In this document: positions 25,068 through 25,630 of the stretch, piece after piece
Layout of the letters: each line of letters starts with the position of its first letter
Numbering within the stretch: the stretch's first letter is position 1
Assembly: GCA_050181295.1 (NCBI GenBank)
Contig: JBFXDI010000051.1
Coordinates: 1 to 25,630, forward strand
DNA: 25,630 bases
Source: JBFXDI01 sp050181295
GTDB taxonomy: Bacteria; Pseudomonadota; Alphaproteobacteria; Rhizobiales; Aestuariivirgaceae
Direction: 5' to 3'
The notes under the pieces: model-generated
What the model was told of the DNA's origin: nothing
The model's input: only the letters and a program-made list of their open reading frames with translations
Databases searched by the model: none
Program-made: the position numbers and the translations under genes

Positions 25068-25630
25068 ATGAGCGAAGAACCGTTGTGGACCCCCTCGCGC
25101 GAGCGTCGGGAGGCGAGCAACCTGCAACGTTTCATGCGTCTCATCAACGAGCGGAACCGGCGGAATATTGCCGATTTCGAGGGCCTTCACGCCTTCTCCG
25201 TGGAAAAGCCCGAAGCCTTCTGGACCACGCTGTGGGATTTCTGCGGCATCAGGGCGCAGACGAGAGGGGAGCGGGTGCTGGTCGATCCCGCGAAGATACC
25301 GGGCGCCCGGTTCTTTCCCGATGCCAGGTTGAACTACGCCCGCAACCTGCTCGTGAGGTCGGACGACGCGCCCGCCCTCGTGTTCCGGGGCGAGGACAAG
25401 GTGCGGAAGTCGCTGACCTGGCGCGAGCTCAACGATCTCGTGTCGCGCCTGCAGCAGGCCATGGAACAGGCAGGCGTCAAGGCGGGAGACCGGGTGGCGG
25501 CGATCGTGCCCAACATGCCGGAGACCATCGCGACCTTCCTCGCGGCCGCGTCCATCGGCGCCATCTGGTCCTCCTGCTCGCCCGATTTCGGCGAGCGCGG
25601 CATCCTCGACCGCTTCGGCCAGATCGCTCC
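25068..25630 (+). CDS. Acetoacetyl-CoA synthetase, N-terminal part (cut by window end)
   Basis: The first 187 codons run off the window with no stop. The protein begins MSEEPLWTPSRERREASNLQ and shows family hallmarks: FWTTLWDF (about 52-59), the PGARFFPDARLNYARNLL segment typical of acetoacetate-CoA ligases (about 78-95), the N-terminal ANL-enzyme core GDRVAAIVPNMPETIATFLA, and IWSSCSPDFGERGILDRFGQI at the edge. It activates acetoacetate with ATP and CoA, feeding carbon from polyhydroxybutyrate or ketogenic breakdown into acetyl-CoA. AGGAGAGG and GAGG precede the ATG. The 150 bases separating it from asmA hold the divergent promoters, but I see no convincing -35/-10 pair there. The adenylation motifs lie beyond the window, so completeness cannot be judged. 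Confidence 0.9.
   Translation, partial: MSEEPLWTPSRERREASNLQRFMRLINERNRRNIADFEGLHAFSVEKPEAFWTTLWDFCGIRAQTRGERVLVDPAKIPGARFFPDARLNYARNLLVRSDDAPALVFRGEDKVRKSLTWRELNDLVSRLQQAMEQAGVKAGDRVAAIVPNMPETIATFLAAASIGAIWSSCSPDFGERGILDRFGQIA

Overview
The window looks like chromosomal core sequence from a high-GC alphaproteobacterium, most likely Hyphomicrobiales (Rhizobiales). The main reasons are a PodJ-type polarity factor with the rhizobial N-terminus, a dnaK-dnaJ pair with an alphaproteobacterial RpoH-type promoter, a MerR regulator paired with an acyl-CoA dehydrogenase, candidate CtrA and GANTC sites, and an acetoacetyl-CoA synthetase. There are 18 protein-coding genes, the last cut by the window edge. 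I found no tRNA, rRNA, insertion sequence or CRISPR array. Identifications rest on motif recognition only; no database search was run.

Left end (1-6430): a kynureninase gene (kynU, minus strand) stands back to back with a four-gene plus-strand set. That set is a hydantoinase/oxoprolinase-type HyuA and HyuB, an XRE-cupin regulator and a small SRPBCC protein. The shared intergenic region carries two tandem TTTCA-N4-TGAAA palindromes 19 bp apart, directly in front of hyuA. I read this as a small regulated catabolic module, possibly for a tryptophan- or indole-derived lactam feeding kynurenine cleavage. It is the best candidate here for something not yet described, but its substrate is unknown.

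Middle left (6430-10520): dnaJ and dnaK (minus strand) are separated by a hairpin. dnaK is preceded by a heat-shock-type promoter and a leader of about 140 nt that can fold. The DNA/RNA dealkylase gene alkB diverges from dnaK.

Middle (10600-15380), all plus strand: a GMC flavoprotein with choline-oxidase-like active-site features, a YbaL/KefB-type cation:proton antiporter, a lower-GC orphan gene of 141 codons, and an MBL-fold hydrolase of the LACTB2 type. The last three are tightly packed.

Middle right (15375-19400): podJ (minus strand) overlaps the MBL-fold gene stop to stop at a CTAG. It encodes a long coiled-coil cytoplasmic part with an 81-bp tandem repeat, one membrane segment, and periplasmic Sel1 repeats plus a peptidoglycan-binding domain.

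Right end (19385-25630): a MerR regulator and an LCAD-like acyl-CoA dehydrogenase are separated by a degenerate dispersed repeat. They are followed by a TrkH potassium transporter. An asmA-moaE pair on the minus strand is coupled through a GTGA overlap. A truncated acetoacetyl-CoA synthetase gene diverges from asmA.
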